From Clavelina lepadiformis (Eukaryota > Chordata > Ascidiacea > Aplousobranchia > Clavelinidae): a stretch of DNA of 64,000 bases. The position numbers and the translations under genes were made by a program. Shown here one piece after another: positions 63,901 through 64,000 of this stretch. The stretch spans positions 9,362,001 through 9,426,000 of the forward strand of contig NC_135242.1 in assembly GCF_947623445.1 (NCBI RefSeq), in the 5' to 3' direction. Under the pieces are notes generated by a model, which saw only the letters and a program-made list of their open reading frames with translations, did no database searches and was not told the origin of the DNA. The first letter of the stretch is position 1; every line of letters starts with the position of its first letter.

Positions 63901-64000
63901 TTCTTAAAATTGGGTTGGTCGCTAGATAGTAATGTATTTGGTAATTTGTAGAGTGCGAACTGGGAACATATGGAACTGGCTGTCTGATAACATGCTCATG
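45897..64000 (+). CDS. MEGF6: MEGF6-like EMI and multiple-EGF secreted protein, right end open
   Basis: Exons in order: 45897-45997, 46741-46878, 47031-47140, 52042-52146, 54842-54964, 56811-56933, 57028-57156, 57280-57402, 57543-57665, 58393-58530, 58761-58883, 58969-59091, 59184-59304, 59387-59514, 59621-59749, 59852-59977, 60132-60266, 60346-60480, 60610-60738, 60807-60935, 61122-61247, 61348-61476, 61610-61738, 61826-61954, 62427-62555, 62681-62809, 62898-63026, 63257-63397, 63472-63588, 63754-63882, 63952 onwards. About 1275 codons are in the window and phase holds at every junction. Layout: signal peptide (residues 1-24), EMI domain (36-114), nine EGF or calcium-binding EGF modules, a 40-residue linker and eighteen laminin-type EGF modules. 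This order matches vertebrate MEGF6, a secreted matrix-type protein of poorly known role. Further exons in the larger introns cannot be ruled out. Confidence 0.93.
46741..47140 (+). CDS. MEGF6: MEGF6 exons 2-3, EMI domain
   Basis: Exon 2 (46741-46878) encodes [31 protein letters not shown] and KWCVGYER. Exon 3 (47031-47140) encodes [20 protein letters not shown], then [13 protein letters not shown]. Cysteine and Trp spacing is that of an EMI module (NVC, PC, WCVGYER, CC-GW, GC). EMI domains mediate protein-protein contacts and multimer formation in extracellular proteins. Exon 3 ends in phase 1, so it joins directly to the EGF exon at 52042. Confidence 0.92.
47141..50865. other. MEGF6 intron 3, first part
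   Basis: No exon recognised. The open frame at 48909-49211 (100 codons, ATG in CCATGG context, hydrophobic middle) has no family resemblance and no splice support, so I leave it uncalled. Confidence 0.45.
50866..50902 (+). promoter_or_regulatory. Possible internal MEGF6 promoter (TATA plus initiator)
   Basis: TATATAAAG at 50866-50874, and 33 bases after its first base the A of TTATCAGTAA, a match to the initiator consensus. The pair has standard spacing and lies about 590 bp before the alternative start codon at 51487. Function is inferred from motif and spacing only. Confidence 0.45.
51487..51748 (+). CDS. Possible alternative first coding exon of MEGF6 (EMI-less)
   Basis: An ATG opens 87 codons that begin with a strong signal peptide ([18 protein letters not shown]), continue through a Pro/Tyr/His-rich segment with one Cys, and reach NRQKRWA, a furin-type RxKR site. 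Two donors, GTCAAA after 51739 and GTAATC after 51748, both leave phase 1, so either joins in frame to the EGF exon at 52042. A good acceptor (GTTTTTCAG, ending 51441) lies just upstream, but entering there from exon 3 hits a stop after six codons, so this exon works only with its own start. It lies inside the 4.9-kb intron 3. It could also belong to an unrelated small gene. Confidence 0.45.
52042..52146 (+). CDS. MEGF6: MEGF6 EGF module 1 exon
   Basis: Encodes [14 protein letters not shown], then [15 protein letters not shown], a six-Cys EGF module without the calcium-binding start. In human MEGF6 the same module follows the EMI domain. Phase 1 at both ends, so it can be joined to either proposed upstream exon. 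Confidence 0.92.
52147..54841. other. MEGF6 intron, 2.7 kb
   Basis: I see no further EGF-like exon or recognised repeat in this intron. Confidence 0.45.
54842..59091 (+). CDS. MEGF6: MEGF6 calcium-binding EGF block, eight exons
   Basis: One EGF module per exon: 54842, 56811, 57028, 57280, 57543, 58393, 58761 and 58969. All have phase 1 at both ends and nearly all are 123 bp. Starts such as DLNEC, DNDEC, DIDEC, DMDEC and DVDEC carry the Asp/Glu residues of calcium-binding EGF modules; the modules at 57028, 57280 and 58393 lack the full D-x-D/N-E-C start. The module at 58761 has CC and CGCV variations, so its disulfide pairing may differ. Introns of 1.8 kb (54965-56810) and 0.7 kb (57666-58392) show no extra module. 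Confidence 0.9.
59184..59304 (+). CDS. MEGF6: MEGF6 linker exon
   Basis: About 40 residues without Cys, acidic towards the end ([14 protein letters not shown]). It is the only exon that shifts phase (enters 1, leaves 2); the next exon restores phase 1. It separates the calcium-binding EGF block from the laminin-type block. Confidence 0.85.
59387..64000 (+). CDS. MEGF6: MEGF6 laminin-type EGF block, eighteen modules
   Basis: Repeats follow C-x-x-G-x-(F/Y/W)-G-x-x-C, C-x-C-x-N-G-x-x-C-x-x-x-x-G-x-C-x-C-x-x-G-(W/F/Y)-x-G-x-x-C, eight Cys per module. Each module is one exon of 126-135 bp, phase 1-1, except the module split between 63257-63397 and 63472-63588. The last module (63952) is cut by the window edge. 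Tandem modules of this kind form a stiff extracellular rod. Confidence 0.93.

Overview
The window is AT-rich nuclear DNA from a multicellular animal. The genes are split by GT-AG introns and intergenic DNA is full of small DNA transposons. Recognisable genes are a follistatin/Kazal-like secreted protein (-), SSR4/TRAP-delta (-), SNRPF/SmF (-), PIGP (+), ENGASE (+) and an EMI-EGF protein that matches MEGF6 (+, running off the right edge). A MEGF6-type gene points to a deuterostome. Overlapping PIGP and ENGASE reading frames that look like a two-gene operon would fit an ascidian tunicate, where spliced-leader operons are known. The tunicate assignment is an inference.

Layout. 0.8-3.4 kb: an apparently complete MULE transposon with an intact FLYWCH-MULE transposase. 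6.8-7.5 kb: a two-exon Kazal gene. 7.8-8.1 kb: a hAT MITE. 9.4-14.9 kb: a 2 x 2.7 kb inverted repeat with no length difference between arms and a 156-bp centre; each arm carries a broken Penelope-like element. 15.8-17.6 kb: SSR4 in five exons with a MITE in intron 4. 17.7-22.4 kb: repeats, including nested insertions. 22.6-25.3 kb: SNRPF in three exons with a MITE in each intron. 25.3-33.5 kb: repeats, including a diverged inverted repeat and a pogo/Tigger-type MITE that ends about 140 bp before PIGP. 33.6-38.1 kb: PIGP in four exons. 38.1-41.1 kb: ENGASE in six exons. 41.1-45.9 kb: two hAT MITEs and no gene I can recognise. 45.9-64 kb: MEGF6, with a possible second promoter and first coding exon near 51 kb.

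How the genes relate. SSR4, PIGP and ENGASE all act on proteins made at, or dislocated from, the endoplasmic reticulum: translocon accessory subunit, GPI-anchor synthesis and free N-glycan release. SNRPF is a core spliceosomal protein. The Kazal and MEGF6 products are secreted. The strongest structural observation is that the ENGASE start codon lies inside the last coding exon of PIGP in another frame, with a stop codon immediately before it, so both proteins must come from one shared exon. The second is the long, nearly perfect palindrome. The third is the alternative, EMI-less start of MEGF6. All exon models were built by reading splice sites and family similarity by eye; reading phase was checked arithmetically across every junction.
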